The position numbers and the translations under genes were made by a program. From positions 62,001 to 126,000 of the forward strand of contig QRFJ01004242.1 in the NCBI GenBank assembly GCA_006176705.1: a DNA stretch of 64,000 nt, given 5' to 3'. A model generated the notes under the pieces. That model ran no database searches, was not told the origin of the DNA, and saw only the letters and a program-made list of their open reading frames with translations. Every line of letters starts with the position of its first letter. The stretch's first letter is position 1. Below are positions 1-10,879 of this stretch, one piece after another. This DNA is from Cocos nucifera (taxonomy: Eukaryota > Streptophyta > Magnoliopsida > Arecales > Arecaceae).

Positions 1-1761
1 AGGGTCGGCTCTATTTTCTGGCTCCTCTATAAGGGGGTTTAGATTGATGTCAGGAAAGTTCTCAGTGACCCACCACAAACAGATCTAGAACCCCTCTAGG
101 AAAGATTCTTGGGTGAAGTCTATTTTGATGTCCTCCATATCTTTAGAGGACTTGAAGTCTTGCACGGCCCTCTCCATGGCGGCATTGACCTCCTCATGCG
201 CCTTCCTTTTTTCCTCCTTCTCTATAGCTAGCTTAGCCCTCAACTTCACCATCTCTTTGCACTCCTCTCTCAACTCCTTCTGAAGGCATTCAACCTCAGA
301 TGAGTAGGTTTTCGAGGCAACCTTCAAAACGTCGGCCTCAGCTCGAGCCTCCTCGGCTTTCGCACAGACTTCCTCAAGGGCCCTGAAAGCCTCGGCCCAT
401 CTCTGGTTCACCACCTCAGAGTAGGCAAAAAGGTAGTGTCTCAACTGCAAAACAAAAGGCAAGTCAAAATTGTAGAAGATCTCAACTTCAAAGCCCAAGG
501 GTATGAAATCAAAATCAAAAGAAGCTACTTACCTTCAGGAAGGCAGTGAAGGACTCATTGAACCTCTCAACGTTGTCCTTCTGGCACATCCTCTCTATAA
601 TGTGGGGAAGGATGCTCCCCTCCATCAATGTCTGGATAACCTCTCGATCGTCCAGGGAAACCTACTCTTGGCTAAGATCCTCTCCCTTAGAGCTTTTAGC
701 CTTCCGTCTGACTTTCTTGCCGACGGCCTTCTTCTTCTTCCTCCTCTCAATTTCTTCTTGCTGAACAGGAGTAGAAGGGGCGGCCTCTTTAGACAAGATC
801 GAACTTGGCATGGTAACGACTGGCTCGAGGGTCGGCATGACCTGAAATGGCATGGCCTGGTTCGACTCTCTAGTCCGAGCCTTCTTCTACGGTTCATCAG
901 AAGGACCATCCTTCCTCTCAAGGGTCTTGATTCCCTTCGCTAGACGTTCCATTTCTCTGGAGTCATTTCTGTAAAGAAGATAAAGTTGGATCAAAAGAAA
1001 GAATACCATCCAACCAACTGAATATGAAGAACTACCTATTAGGTTAAGAGAACTGAGATCGAAATTGATCAAGATCTGCTCGTCCAGAAGTTTGGGGATC
1101 AATGGAGTATTAAAGGACCTCAACTTATCGACTGAACTCCGATACTCGCTTTCTAACCCAGGGGTTCAGTGGATCGATTCTCTTATCTTGCCTCATGGAG
1201 GAAGTCCTAACCCTACAAAGGGATGAGAGATGAAAAGAAATCTCTCCTTACAGCTATGAATGAAGGAAGCAGCACCCTTAAGCAATTTCTTCTTACTGAA
1301 CTGTGGAGATACATACCATCAGTCCTTGGTGGATGAATGGTGTTTGAAGGTAAAGAAATTGCAGAATAAGAAAATGGTAGGTCGGACACCTACCATGGTC
1401 TAAAGAGAGAGAAACCCTATGATGAATATAAAGAAATTCGGCATCATAGCAATAAGAGAAATATTAAGAAACCTAAATAGATTAACTACAAAAGGAGGCA
1501 AGAAAAACCTAAGCCCGGCCCGAAGGGTTTCGACATACAGACAGGTTCGGCTGGGAGGAGGTGGGCAAACTTGATCGTTGGGCCCCGAAAGTTTGAGCTC
1601 GTATTCAGAAGAAATCCAAACTGAATCTTGACTAGAGAAAGGTTGTCGAACCAAAGTCCATAGGGAATGGTTGTAGGCACAAAAGGATGGGCCGACTCTA
1701 AGGGTTGGCCTCCCCAAGAGGTGGGTTCATCAAGGCTGGAGGGGCCAGCCTCCCAGAGCAA
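1..1761 (-). pseudogene. Antisense ORF of a Tat element, Transposase_28-like protein, broken
   Basis: Reading the minus strand from about 1761 leftwards gives one protein scattered over several frames. The N-terminal part contains LRAGLRFFLPPFVVNLFR followed by NISLIAMMPN and, after a stop, VGVRPTIF and KDWWYV. This is the signature of the plant family Pfam calls Transposase_28 (putative gypsy-type transposon). The C-terminal part (498-85) is a Lys/Glu-rich coiled coil of over 80 residues, and after a stop the frame continues past the window's left edge (TENFPDINLNPL). Several stops and frameshifts make it a pseudogene. It is antisense to its host element, the arrangement also seen at 10880-11541. 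The function of this family is unknown; the name transposase is historical. Confidence 0.7.
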
Positions 1762-2400
1762 GTTGATCAGGATCCCTCACTAGACATTTGGATCAAAGAA
1801 AAATCGAGAAATCGCCCAAAAAATTAGAAAATAATAAGGTGTTTAAACTTCGACAAAAATGGAAAGAGAGAGAAAGCAAAGAGTGTAGAAATAATTCAAA
1901 AGAAAGTATCAGAGGGCTGACCTAAATCGACTAGAGAGAATAAAGAGATGATGAACGTAATGAAAATCAAATGAGGATGTGCCTGGAACCAAGAAAAATG
2001 GAGGAAGAAGCTTGAACTCTCGCATGAGACGGAGAAGGAAACCTGAGGAAGAAGATGAGGATTTCAGAAGAAGTAAAGACTCGGAGGAGGAGGATGGGTT
2101 TAAGTAGCCCCTAGAATTTCAAGATGGTTATGATTATGGATTTTCTCCAGCCGATCTCTAATCGACGCATGTCCCACTCATCATGGCAAAAAGCTTCCAA
2201 CGGGTAGATTCTTAATAGCATTGTACTTTGAGCAAACTTCTGATAGGAAATTTGAAAAACATCTTTTCAAGTCACCATGCATTTACAAAGCTTCGATGCC
2301 AGCCTGGTAAAAGCCAAAACTCCCTATCCAACCCAGATGCGAGAAATCCAATAGGATTGAAAAACCCTTCGAACTTTGAACTTGGGTGTAGGGAGACTAG

Positions 2401-3608
2401 AGTTGGGGATAAATCCATGCCTGCTGAAGTTCGGTTAAGACTCTAACTCTTGATCAGTTTCATCTGATTGCAACTATAACAACTGAACCTCAACCCGTGG
2501 GAGTATTCGAACTTTGAATCATTCTGAGATGGCCAATCTCCAACATTGCAGTTAGATAATCCAATTGGCTGGGAAGACCAATTTTGGATTTGATAGGGCA
2601 TTGCGGATTCCTTCTCCAGACAAACTTGAATAGTCAATGCTTCTGCCCTAGAGAATCAGCTAAGTCCCTGGCTGCTGCACATCCTATTTAGTCGATCTCC
2701 TTTCAGTAACCTACATGGCTCCGTCTAGTAATCAAACTCCTTCCGAACCTCTCCAATAATCGAGCCCCTTTCAGGCCTCTCCAGCAGTCGAACTCCTTCC
2801 AAACCTCTCCAGCAGTCGAGCCCCTTCCGAGCCTCTCCAACAGCGAACTCTTTCTAGATTTTGCCTTCAACCGAATCCCTCCATTGGACAAATTATTCTT
2901 TAGGTCTTTCCTCCTATGGATCTACATGCAGATTCCTCCAGCAGACCTACTTCCAGATCCCCCCAGTGGATCCACGTTCAGACATCTCCAGCAGACTTCT
3001 TTCAAAGATTCCTCCAATTGTAGAACTCCCAAATCCCTCCCGACCGAACATCCGACAGTCGTCCAGAAAGGTCTCCCCTCAAATTTGGCTCCATACATAG
3101 CACGAATCAACTCACACACAGACTGCCTTAGAGGAGTTCAAACTTCTTTGGGATTGATATAACTCGAAGTTCTTCATCAACCGACATCTACTCCATCAGA
3201 ACTTCAACTATTAAATCTCAATAGATTAATAAGTCATGACAACTGACACCACTCTCGATTGATAAGTCGTGACAACAGACACCATCCTTTGTAAGAAACT
3301 TTGCATGGCCTGAGCAGTCCACTACTAGACAGTTATGGCTATCTTTATCAGTTATTACAAGTTCCATCTATAAAAGAAATCCTTTAGATACGTTTTCTCT
3401 AGACTTTCTTTTTCTTCTCGAAACTCTGTAACTTTCTTGATGGTGCACTCCATTTATGTTAAACGAAAGAGCTGACTTGATCGTCGGAGGATTTTGTCGG
3501 AGCCACCATCCTAGGCTCTGGGTGAGACTCATTTTATGGTCACCGATGGTGACCTCATCTTCTCTGACTCCAACACTTCTCTGGCGACAATAAGATTTTG
3601 CACTAATA
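2401..3608 (+). repeat. 3' LTR of the Tat element (about 1.2 kb)
   Basis: It starts with AGTTGGGGATAAATCC, matching TGTTGGGGATAAACC at the LTR starts of the 42-48 kb elements, and ends TTGCACTAATA, matching CTGCACCAACA there. Inside are degenerate short repeats around CTCCAGCAGTCGAACTCCTT (about 2740-2840), a TATA box (TATAAAAG, 3369-3376), and a conserved tail with GAGCTGACTTGATCGTCGGAGG that is nearly identical in the LTR ending at 47961. The next base after the LTR belongs to an unrelated gypsy element, so no target-site duplication can be scored. Confidence 0.75.
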
Positions 3609-3821
3609 GTTATCTATGACATTCTCCATGTACCATCCTTCTTTGGAGTCTATAGTGCAGGAATCGTGCAAGAACTTAAACTCTCTCTCATGAATTCTTT
3701 TTTTATTAGCTCCAACTTGCCTTTGTAGCTCGATGTGCTCAGTAGGGTTCAACCTATAATGAGGAAAATTTGGTAGGATAGATCTGGGTACCAGATTAAT
3801 GGCATGCTGAATGTTTTTCAT
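3609..3821 (-). pseudogene. Reverse transcriptase N-terminal fragment (Ty3/gypsy)
   Basis: The frame contains INLVPRSILPNFPHYRLNP followed by LQRQVGANKKRIHE and a degraded KEGWYMENVID. These match the conserved opening of plant Ty3/gypsy RT: the I-D-LV-PG-LPN-PHYR region, then LQ-QV, then K-DGSWRMCVD. The catalytic YVDD box lies beyond the break at 3609 and is absent. The fragment is non-functional and is the last piece of pol before the truncation. Confidence 0.72.
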
Positions 3822-3905
3822 GAGTAGTAAGTGATCTGGGAGATCCTCAAGGAAGACATTATGGAATTCACTAAGAAGGCTGACTATTTTCTTGGGATGA
3901 TCTAC

Positions 3906-4385
3906 CTAAGGGTCCCCACGAACTTCTCTCACAGCAAGCATCCAAACTGGTGATCCTTTACTCATGGTTATCTCTAATTTCTTAGCATCTATCAGATGAA
4001 GGCTTTTCTTTTTGATGTTTTCTTTTGGTCCATCGTCTATTTTTCTATTGGTAGCCTTAGGTGGAGAAGGATTGATCATGATCTTTTTACCCTTATAAGT
4101 GAAACTATAGGAGTTGATTCGGCCATAAATCATAACATCATTGTCAAACAACCAAGGCCAACCTAATATGATACTTTTGACTTTCATGGATAAGACATCA
4201 CACCAAACATGATCCTGATAAGAATGAAGCTGAATGGGAATACGGCATCTATGTTTAATGAAAATAAAGAAAGAATCAATCCAAGACACACAATATGGAT
4301 TGAGATGATCTACAAGAGCTAATCCTAATCGCTTAACCATGTCGATGGAGATGGCGTTGATACAGCTACCATGATCAATAATCAT
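3906..4385 (-). pseudogene. Ty3/gypsy aspartic protease region, degraded
   Basis: This 159-codon frame begins with IIDHGSCINAISIDMVKRLGL. The expected retroviral-type protease active site D-S/T-G is changed to D-H-G, so the catalytic motif is damaged. Further along it has the CDVLSMKVKSIILGWPWLFDND region, the plant gypsy equivalent of CDV-PMD-GHILLGRPWLYD, which belongs to the protease-RT linker. It lies between gag (upstream on the minus strand) and the RT fragment, in the expected order. Confidence 0.75.
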
Positions 4386-5656
4386 CTTATAAATTTTATT
4401 GCTAAATTTTATGAAGTATGGAAAATAGAGGTCCTACACCAGTTTTCACTTTTCTTAGTCTATGCTAGAATATACCTAATAACTCCAAGCCTAAGGTTTG
4501 ACTCTGGTACAACAAAATCTAGGATGTCCTCAATACTCTCAAATTGCTCGGCTAAGTCTGGATCAGCTTTATTAACTTTCTCCTCAATATTTTCTAAAAT
4601 TTTTTCTTCTAATTTTTTCACAAATAAAGATCGATTAGGACATTATGCAATAAAATGACCATAACCATGGTACTTGAAATAATGAGATCGAGAACTACTT
4701 TCTTTAGATAACTCTCCTACAACTCTTTTTTCTTTATCTACTTTTCTCATAATAGGATTTGTAAGTAGAGGTCCATTACTAGGAACCTCATTAGCATTGG
4801 ATCTCGATCCAGAAGGGATTACTCGGCTAGGTTCAAGACGACGGATAGTCGAATACCTAGAAAATCTCTCAAAGTCTAGGGCAAGTTGATAAGCTTATTC
4901 TAATGTGGTTGCCTCTCGCAAAAATAGCTCACGCTAGATATCCTTTTGTAATCCAGCTCTAAATCTAGATAAGAAAACAATCCTATCTTCGGTACTCCAC
5001 ATCTCATGAGGTACTCATCAAATCTCGTGATATTCTATGACTAATCTATTTTCTTGAGTAAGTCTCTACCACTAATCTAAAAGTCTTTGTTGATAGGAGG
5101 TGGGGAGGTATTTTTCTCTAAATTTTTTCTTTATTTCATCCTAGATTTCTATCGAATCTTGTCTTCTCTAGTTTAGAAGACGCTCAACACTTTTTCGATA
5201 AAGTTGGGCTTGCCTAACCAACTTCATCATAGCAAACCTAACTCTTCTTACTTCAAAAATTTCGTACCATCCAAAATAATGGTCTATGCTCAATTTTCAA
5301 TCTAGGTACTCTCTCGGATCTAGACAACCACCAAAATTTGAAGCTTCAATCTTCATATTCCTAAGGACATGCTCATCCTGATCGAACTGGTTATGGTGTG
5401 GGTGTGTTGCTATAGGTCGATCTAGGTCTAGATTCCTTCTTCTCTATTCTACAGGCAATTGGGAAGACTCAGATTCAGGTTGTCTTTTTTTAGCATCTTC
5501 TAGTACTGCTATTCTTTCACTCATAGTTTTCATAAAATCTTTCATGTCATCAAACTTTTGGTCAAGGTATTAATGATGGTTGTTGTATTGGGATCCATAT
5601 TGATACTAGGTGGGGAAGTAGGTCGTTGGTACTGGGTACCTGATCTAGTGGTCATG
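4386..5656 (-). pseudogene. Ty3/gypsy gag polyprotein, multiply broken
   Basis: Starting near 5656 (MTTRSGTQY), the minus strand can be followed through several frames. One part reads EIKKKFREKYLPTSYQQRLL, the typical retrotransposon gag core (Retrotrans_gag). Later come an Arg/Ser-rich linker and HYFKYHGYGHFIA-CPNR, a CCHC zinc knuckle in which the first two cysteines have been lost and a stop interrupts the motif. Stops and frameshifts occur throughout. Domain order and adjacency to the PBS support the call. Confidence 0.68.
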
Positions 5657-5807
5657 CAAGTTCAGGATGTAGGAATAAGATGCAGTTAGAAAAAAATAAA
5701 ATAAAAAATAATAAAATATTGGAAAGTAAATTATAAAATTTAAAATATAAAAATTTAACTTATAGAAATTTAAATTATAGAATTTAAACTAAAGTTCTAA
5801 CCAATCC

Positions 5808-5823
5808 AGCTCTGATACCAAAT
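5808..5823 (-). other. Primer binding site, initiator tRNA-Met type
   Basis: On the minus strand, immediately after the LTR end (CCTGCATCA), the sequence reads ATTTGGTATCAGAGC. This contains the TGGTATCAGAGC complement to the 3' end of initiator tRNA-Met used by many plant LTR retrotransposons. It fixes both the LTR boundary and the element's orientation. Confidence 0.82.
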
Positions 5824-7213
5824 TGATGCAGGACAATCTAAAAAAAAAAAAAAAGAAAAGATCAAGCTTTCTTTCATTCGTTAACAACAAATCACGTCCG
5901 ATCGTGGCACATTATTCTTAGTACAAACAATATAGTTCCCTATACTCTGGTCAGGAGGCATGACTGATTGATACAACATCAAAGCATGATTAATCTAAAT
6001 GATGTAGATGATTGCCATTTTAGAGATCAGTAAATAACTAGCAATAATAAAATAAAAAAATAGATAGTAGAAATTAAACATGCTCATGAATAAATATAAA
6101 AAAATATATAAATGAAATGAAGGATAGCAAGAAATTAAGCCCACAAGAAAAATCAAAAAGATACGAAGAATTCGGATCATGGTAGTTAAGAAACTATCCT
6201 GATTAGGACTCTTAATCTTTTAACCAAGCAAATGTAATAATAAAGAACTAGATCTTTACCAATATCGGATCTAAAAAAAATAAGTAAAAACAAAAATCAA
6301 AGATCAATTGAGAAGGAATGAAGGTCCTTGTCAACATTTGATCTATAGAATAATAGATCACTCTTTCTCTCTCAGTATGATAGATGAAACTCTTCAAGGA
6401 GATAGATCTTTTCTTGGTGGGATAGGCTTATAAAGATAGATGATGAAAACAAATCGAGGTCGTAGGAACATTGGATCTCAAGTAGATGAAGGTTAAAGAG
6501 ATAGAAAAAAAAGTGGGCCTCACACCCTCCCCTCATGGGGCGATTTTGGGTCTCACACCCTCTCCCTCTCAGAGCGTTTGACACAATTATTTATGGGTAA
6601 AATCATTCATACATTCATTATCTTATTCATGAAAGATACATGGGTTTATATAGGACCCTAAGGATCCTATTTCTTTAGAAATCCTATTCCCTTTATAAGG
6701 AAGAAATCAACCCTCCCAACAAAAAAGCAAAACATTATGTATGATTTCTAAATACAATAATATATCATATCTATCTTTTATGGAACCATGAAAAAGAAAT
6801 TAGACTTTTAATAAAATAAATAAGAAATCAAGAATTCTTAAAAAATCCTAGGAATGAAAAGAAACTTCATGTGGGCGTTTGATGCTAGGCACAACTTAGC
6901 ATGAGGATCCTTGGGCATGGCACATGTTGGCATGTGTATTTCCTCCTTGGGCTTGTGGAGGGCGATGGCTCCAAAGATGACATGGACTAAGCTTTCTTCT
7001 TTATGATGGTCTCTTTCTAAATAAGATTCTAATCTAATATAAATCCAAGTATGGTCCTATGGATCCAAAACTAAATGCATCAAAAGAACTAATTGACTAA
7101 ATCAAAAGAATTGGAACTAAATAACTGAAGTAGAGTTAATTTGATATGGCTTCTTCAATCTAAATTGAATATAAATTATGTCATTGGATTTTGATGGCTT
7201 TGGTGTCCGCACC
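5824..7213 (-). repeat. 5' LTR of the truncated gypsy element (about 1.4 kb)
   Basis: The 3' LTR edge is set by the adjacent PBS. The outer edge is placed at CCGCACCA (about 7213), where the sequence switches to the copia-like LTR shared with 10117 onward. On the minus strand a TATA box (TATATAAA, about 6644-6653) lies upstream of a T-rich leader, as expected for an LTR promoter. No second LTR copy is present in the window, so the outer boundary is approximate. Confidence 0.62.
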
Positions 7214-7984
7214 ATGCCCCCCTCTCTAGATCTTCTTCAAGGACCTAGGGCAACAACACTAGAGAGAAAAGAGAAGAGAGATTGAGAGAGAAAAGATCTG
7301 TATTGATTGCTCTTTTTGAAACCCTAATACAACCTATGTATTTATACATAGCCATTAGGCCCGACCAAAAACTCTCCTAGCTAATCCAATACATGAAAGT
7401 ACTCATCGAGCCTATGTACATACATATCTCCAATGCTCTCATTTCCTAGATCTAAACCTGACCCATACATGAGTTAGCCCCCTTAAGACCTCTCAAACCA
7501 AGCCTTAAGACCCCTAGGATAAGTCTCGATCCTAGTTCCAAATAGATGCTCTGTGTAGCTCTGCCCGTACACTGAGCCAGCTCAGTCTTAGCACTGAGTC
7601 GGCTAACCTAAGACTGGGTCGGCTCAGTTTCAGACTAAGCCGATCCAGTTGTGTGCCATGCCTATAGTTCCAAAATGCGCCTTTCTGTTTGTCCTATCCT
7701 TTGAGACTTAGCCAATCCAGTTTTAGACTAAGCCGACTAACCTATAGAAAATGCTCTTCTTTACGGTCTTCATGCTTTGACTTTGGTTTCTTGCTCTATC
7801 TTATATCCCAAATCTTCGAAGCACCAACCAAGCCCCTCATGACCCTTAACACCTGATCCTTGAGCCCGTAGAGGGCTAAACACTACCTACACCCTAGGAT
7901 AACTCCTATCCTAGTCTCCTTAAAGCCAACATCTTAACTCCTCCCCTGGCCTCCCAAGGCTTGGGAGCACCACAAATCCTCACA
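7214..7984 (-). repeat. 3' LTR of copia-like element A, outer end truncated
   Basis: It matches 10117-10879 almost throughout, for example the shared ATTGAGAGAGAAAAGAT-type stretch and the TTATACATAGCCATTAGGC block. On the minus strand the LTR carries a TATA box in TATGTATAAATACATAG (about 7334-7350), which is itself palindromic. It ends at CCTCACA (7984). The homology to the right LTR starts at the 3' arm of the hairpin described at 10091-10125, so the breakpoint coincides with that hairpin. Confidence 0.75.
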
Positions 7985-8256
7985 ATCTCCACCTTGGTGC
8001 TCCCAAGCCTTGGCAAATCATTGGAAATGCTCTCCTACACAATCCCATTATCGCTGCGCACCCTGATAGCCCCTTGTGCAAACATCACCTCCGCCAACCC
8101 TCTTTAACTATTGTGCACCCTTGGAGACCTCTGGGATGACCTCCTCCATAGTTGAAGACCTGGCTTGCTCCTTCGTATCACCTTGAAATTGTAAGATCCC
8201 TTCTACTTAGCAGATGCATCATTTTTTCTAGACTTTCCTGAAAAACCTACAACATC

Positions 8257-8742
8257 CTATTGTACCAGCACATGCTGTACCATCTGATACGATCTCCTCA
8301 GAACTATGCCTATCCACCTACACATGTCGCTCCATCTAGAACTATGCATCACCGATGTTGGTGCTAGGATATCGATTCTCCTATACTGCTCCACTATAAA
8401 CTCATGCCAAATTTTTTCTCCACTTATGAAGCCACCATCTGGAGCTCCACCTATATCCAAAGTCCATCTGATACCACAGAAGCCGACTCTGTACCCGAGT
8501 CCCTCAAGGCCAACCATCCAATGCTGTCCTGTTGGTACGGCTGCTACACCTCGAACGTCATTGCTACCCTTTCGAACCCTCCACACTCCATGGCCCTCTT
8601 CGAAGTCATATCGAATACCTCCACAATCCGCGGGCACCTCCAAAATATACAGGAGCTCATCCAACTCCTCTAAATCCAACGACCAAATCATAGAAAATTC
8701 CATCCTAGCCTTCTTCTCTTCTGCCCCTGCACCAGCCATCAC
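8257..8742 (-). CDS. Hypothetical ORF inside copia-like element A (161 aa)
   Basis: This 161-codon frame has no motif I recognise. It is Gly/Arg/Ile-rich, with a Cys-Gly-containing N-terminal half and a C-terminal half ending YQMVQHVLVQ. The corresponding segment in copia-like element B (29270-29760, minus) keeps recognisable protein-level similarity (ELDKLL-ILEVSAGCGDIR, HWMVGL, DIRWTLD), although broken by stops. Similarity across two elements could reflect a shared element-encoded reading frame or simply nucleotide homology of non-coding filler. No signal peptide or membrane segment is evident. It is offered as a tentative ORF only. Confidence 0.22.
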   Translation of the reverse strand: MMAGAGAEEKKARMEFSMIWSLDLEELDELLYILEVPADCGGIRYDFEEGHGVWRVRKGSNDVRGVAAVPTGQHWMVGLEGLGYRVGFCGIRWTLDIGGAPDGGFISGEKIWHEFIVEQYRRIDILAPTSVMHSSRWSDMCRWIGIVLRRSYQMVQHVLVQ

Positions 8743-8814
8743 TTCAATTGTGCCCAGAGGAACTACAGCTCAAATCCTGTCCTGAGCTTAGACCCACCTA
8801 TCTCATCTCAAGAT

Positions 8815-9640
8815 TTTTGAGACTCCCTAGCTCTTTTTGAGACCTACTCCTGATCTCTTTGAGATACCTCCTGACACTCTCTACTAAGATACCTCCCTCG
8901 GATGTTGCACCGTCGAGCCTCTCTCAACCCATGCCTCCAAGAAAACACTGCTGCAGCACTCCAGTGCTCTCTGCCTTATCTCAACACCACCTCCCATAGT
9001 TATCTGGATCCTCTCTTGCTGTACACAGACCATCCTCCACCTGAATCATGACTCTTCCTGATGCTCCTACAGAAGAAACCTGAAGGATACTCTTGGCTGC
9101 TAGATACCCCTAGCACTCTTTGAAACCTCTTGGCTCTCCTTAAGACCTACTCCAGGTCTCCCTGAGATGCTCCTGACACTTTCTACTAAGACACCCTCCT
9201 TGGCTACTGCACCATCGAGCCTCTCTCAGTCCTTGTGCCTTCAGAGTAGCGCTATTGTAGCACTCCGGTGCTTCCTGACTCATCTCTGCACCACTCTACA
9301 ACCGCCCAGCCCTAGCCTACTAGACCTCCATGGATCATCCATCTTCATCACCCCCAAGACTCCATAAATTCATGCTCTGGTCAAACTACTAAATACATCC
9401 CCGACTACTTTCCCACCTTCCTACAATCGAAGGACGTATAGTTGCTTCTTCAGCCTTCCTTCGACCATTATCCCTTGGAAAATTTCTCTTCAACCATCAA
9501 TTACCCCACACTGCTATCTTTCTAGAGAACCCTGATGCTTTCTACTAAGATACCTCCCTCAGCTGCTGCACCGCCAAGCCTCTCTCAGCCTTGCATCTCC
9601 AGGAAAGCACTATTGTAGCACTCCAACACTCCCTACCTAT
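8815..9640. repeat. Three degenerate direct repeats inside copia-like element A
   Basis: A block running from a CTCTCTACTAAGATACC-like start through GTCGAGCCTCTCTCAACCC to a GCACTCCAGTGCT-like end occurs at about 8876-8972, 9176-9275 and 9538-9635. The spacing is about 300 and 360 bp. The sequence before each block (AGACCTACTCC...CTGAGAT) is also partly repeated. Element B has only one clear copy (about 29958-30062), so the repeat expanded within element A's lineage. Confidence 0.7.
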
Positions 9641-9920
9641 CATCCATCATACATCCCAATCTTTCCTCCAAGATCGACCAACTAATCATACATCCAAACC
9701 TTCCATCCCAGAAAAAAAAATTTTCGTTAATCCTCTCAACCTCTACCTTCAACCTACTACTCCCGGTTGGCCAAACCATAGCACAACAAAAATAGATCTG
9801 AGACATACCATGGAATACTCATGTAAATTTCTAATTTCACCTTGTATGACTTTTCCTTCTCTTTCATGCACCATCAAGCTCTGATATCAAATATTGGCAC
9901 AATCACCATGGCATCACCTA

Positions 9921-9934
9921 TCTTTGATACCAAT
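9921..9934 (-). other. Primer binding site of copia-like element A
   Basis: On the minus strand, directly after the LTR end CCTTACA, the sequence is ATTGGTATCAAAGA, one base off the TGGTATCAGAG core for tRNA-Met. A second PBS-like string (TTTGATATCAGAGCT on the minus strand, about 9869-9883) lies slightly further into the interior. The TG...CA pairing of the LTR ends favours the 9921-9934 site. Confidence 0.6.
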
Positions 9935-10879
9935 TGTAAGGAACCATGGTACCGCTCGAACGCGAATCCTCTCTTGACATCACAAGTTCTAATACCATGT
10001 TACAGAAGCCCTTGATCTTTAGCATGGATATGAAAAGATCTTTGTTCTCTAAGGGCAGCATACCATAAATCATCAGCTAGATCTATGCTAGGGTGCCTCC
10101 CTTCTTGGGCTTAAGGGAGGCACCCCTCTCTCTAGAGCTTCTTCAAGGACCTAGGGCAACAACACTAGATAGAAGAAAAGAGAGATTGAGGGAGAAAAGA
10201 TTTGCATTGATTGCTCTCTTTAAAATCCTAATACAACCTATGTATTTTTACATAGCCATTAGGCCTGACCAAAAACTCTTCTGACTAATTTAATACATGA
10301 AAGCACTTACCGAGCCCATGTACACCCATGTCTCCCATGCTCTCATCCCCTAGATTTAAACCTGATCCATACATGAGTTAGCCCCCTTAAGATCTCTCAA
10401 ACTAAGTCTTAAGACCCCTACGATAAGTCCCTATCCTAGTTCCAAACAGATACTCCACATAGCTCTGTCCGTGCACTGAGCTAGCTCAGTCCTGAGACTG
10501 AGCTAGCTAACCTGAGACTAGGTCGACTCAATTTTAGACTGAGCCAACCCAATTGTGTGCCATGCCTGCAGTTATAAAATATGCCTTTCTATTTGTCCTA
10601 TCCTCTGAGACTTAGTCGATCCAATTTCAGACTGAGCTAACTAACCTATAGAAAATACTCTTCTCTGCAATCTTCATGCTTCGACTTTGGTTTCTTGCTC
10701 TACCTTGTATTTCAAATCTTCGAAGCACCAACTAAGACCCTCAACACCTAGATCTTAAGCCCGTGGAGGGCTAAACACCACCTCCATCCTGGGATAACTC
10801 TTGTCCTAGTCTCCTCGGAGCCAACATCCTTGCTCCTCCCGTGGCCTCCCAAGGCTTGAGAGCACCACAAATCCTCACA
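9935..10879 (-). repeat. 5' LTR of copia-like element A (945 bp)
   Basis: In + view it runs from TGTAAGGAACC to CCTCACA, a proper TG...CA pair adjoining a PBS. It includes a perfect 13-bp stem-loop at 10091-10125 and the TATA-containing palindrome near 10235-10252. The last third matches 7550-7984 closely (the repeated GAGCCGACTCAG-like and CCTCCCAAGGCTTG segments). The following base begins the coiled-coil antisense ORF of a Tat element, into which this element is inserted or joined. Confidence 0.75.
10091..10125. other. Perfect 13-bp stem-loop within the copia-like LTR
   Basis: GGGTGCCTCCCTT at 10091-10103 pairs perfectly with AAGGGAGGCACCC at 10113-10125 around a 9-nt loop. An equivalent, slightly imperfect stem (GGGGCGCGCCTCC with GGAGGCACGCCCC, about 28368-28407) sits in the LTR of element B. 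The structure is therefore a conserved LTR feature, perhaps in the R/U5 leader or 3' processing region. That role is inferred. Confidence 0.6.

Larger units (their letters stand above)
1..3608 (+). mobile_element. 3' portion of a Tat-type Ty3/gypsy LTR retrotransposon
   Basis: The segment ends in a long terminal repeat (2401-3608) that is recognisably the same family as the LTRs at 42097-42768, 45656-46505 and 46993-47961. Just upstream of the LTR is a purine-rich tract at about 2385-2400, in the position of a polypurine tract, which sets the element's orientation as +. The interior (1-2400) holds no sense gag or pol. It carries a decayed antisense ORF instead, which is known from the Tat lineage (Grande, Retand, Ogre relatives) between integrase and the 3' LTR. 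The 5' part lies outside the window. Lineage assignment rests on LTR similarity plus the antisense ORF. Confidence 0.72.
3609..7213 (-). mobile_element. Truncated Ty3/gypsy retrotransposon (LTR-PBS-gag-PR-partial RT)
   Basis: On the minus strand the order is LTR (7213-5824), tRNA-Met-type primer binding site, gag with a zinc-knuckle remnant, aspartic protease and the first about 70 residues of reverse transcriptase. It then stops abruptly at 3609 against the Tat LTR. RNase H, integrase and the 3' LTR are missing, so it is a 5' fragment. All reading frames are interrupted. The protease and RT-linker sequence resembles the common plant chromovirus type, but no chromodomain is present to prove it. 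Confidence 0.75.
7214..10879 (-). mobile_element. Non-autonomous copia-like LTR element without gag or pol (copy A)
   Basis: Two direct repeats (7214-7984 and 9935-10879) bound about 1.95 kb of DNA with no gag or pol motif. In the minus orientation the LTR starts TGTGAGGATTTGTGG and ends CCTTACA. It is followed by ATTGGTATCAAAG, a near-match to a tRNA-Met PBS. The left repeat lacks about 170 bp at its outer end, where it abuts the gypsy LTR. The internal DNA is homologous to that of the element at 28324-31725, for instance around 8215-8390 versus 29195-29370, so this is a repeated family and not a random gap. It resembles a LARD-type derivative. Confidence 0.72.
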
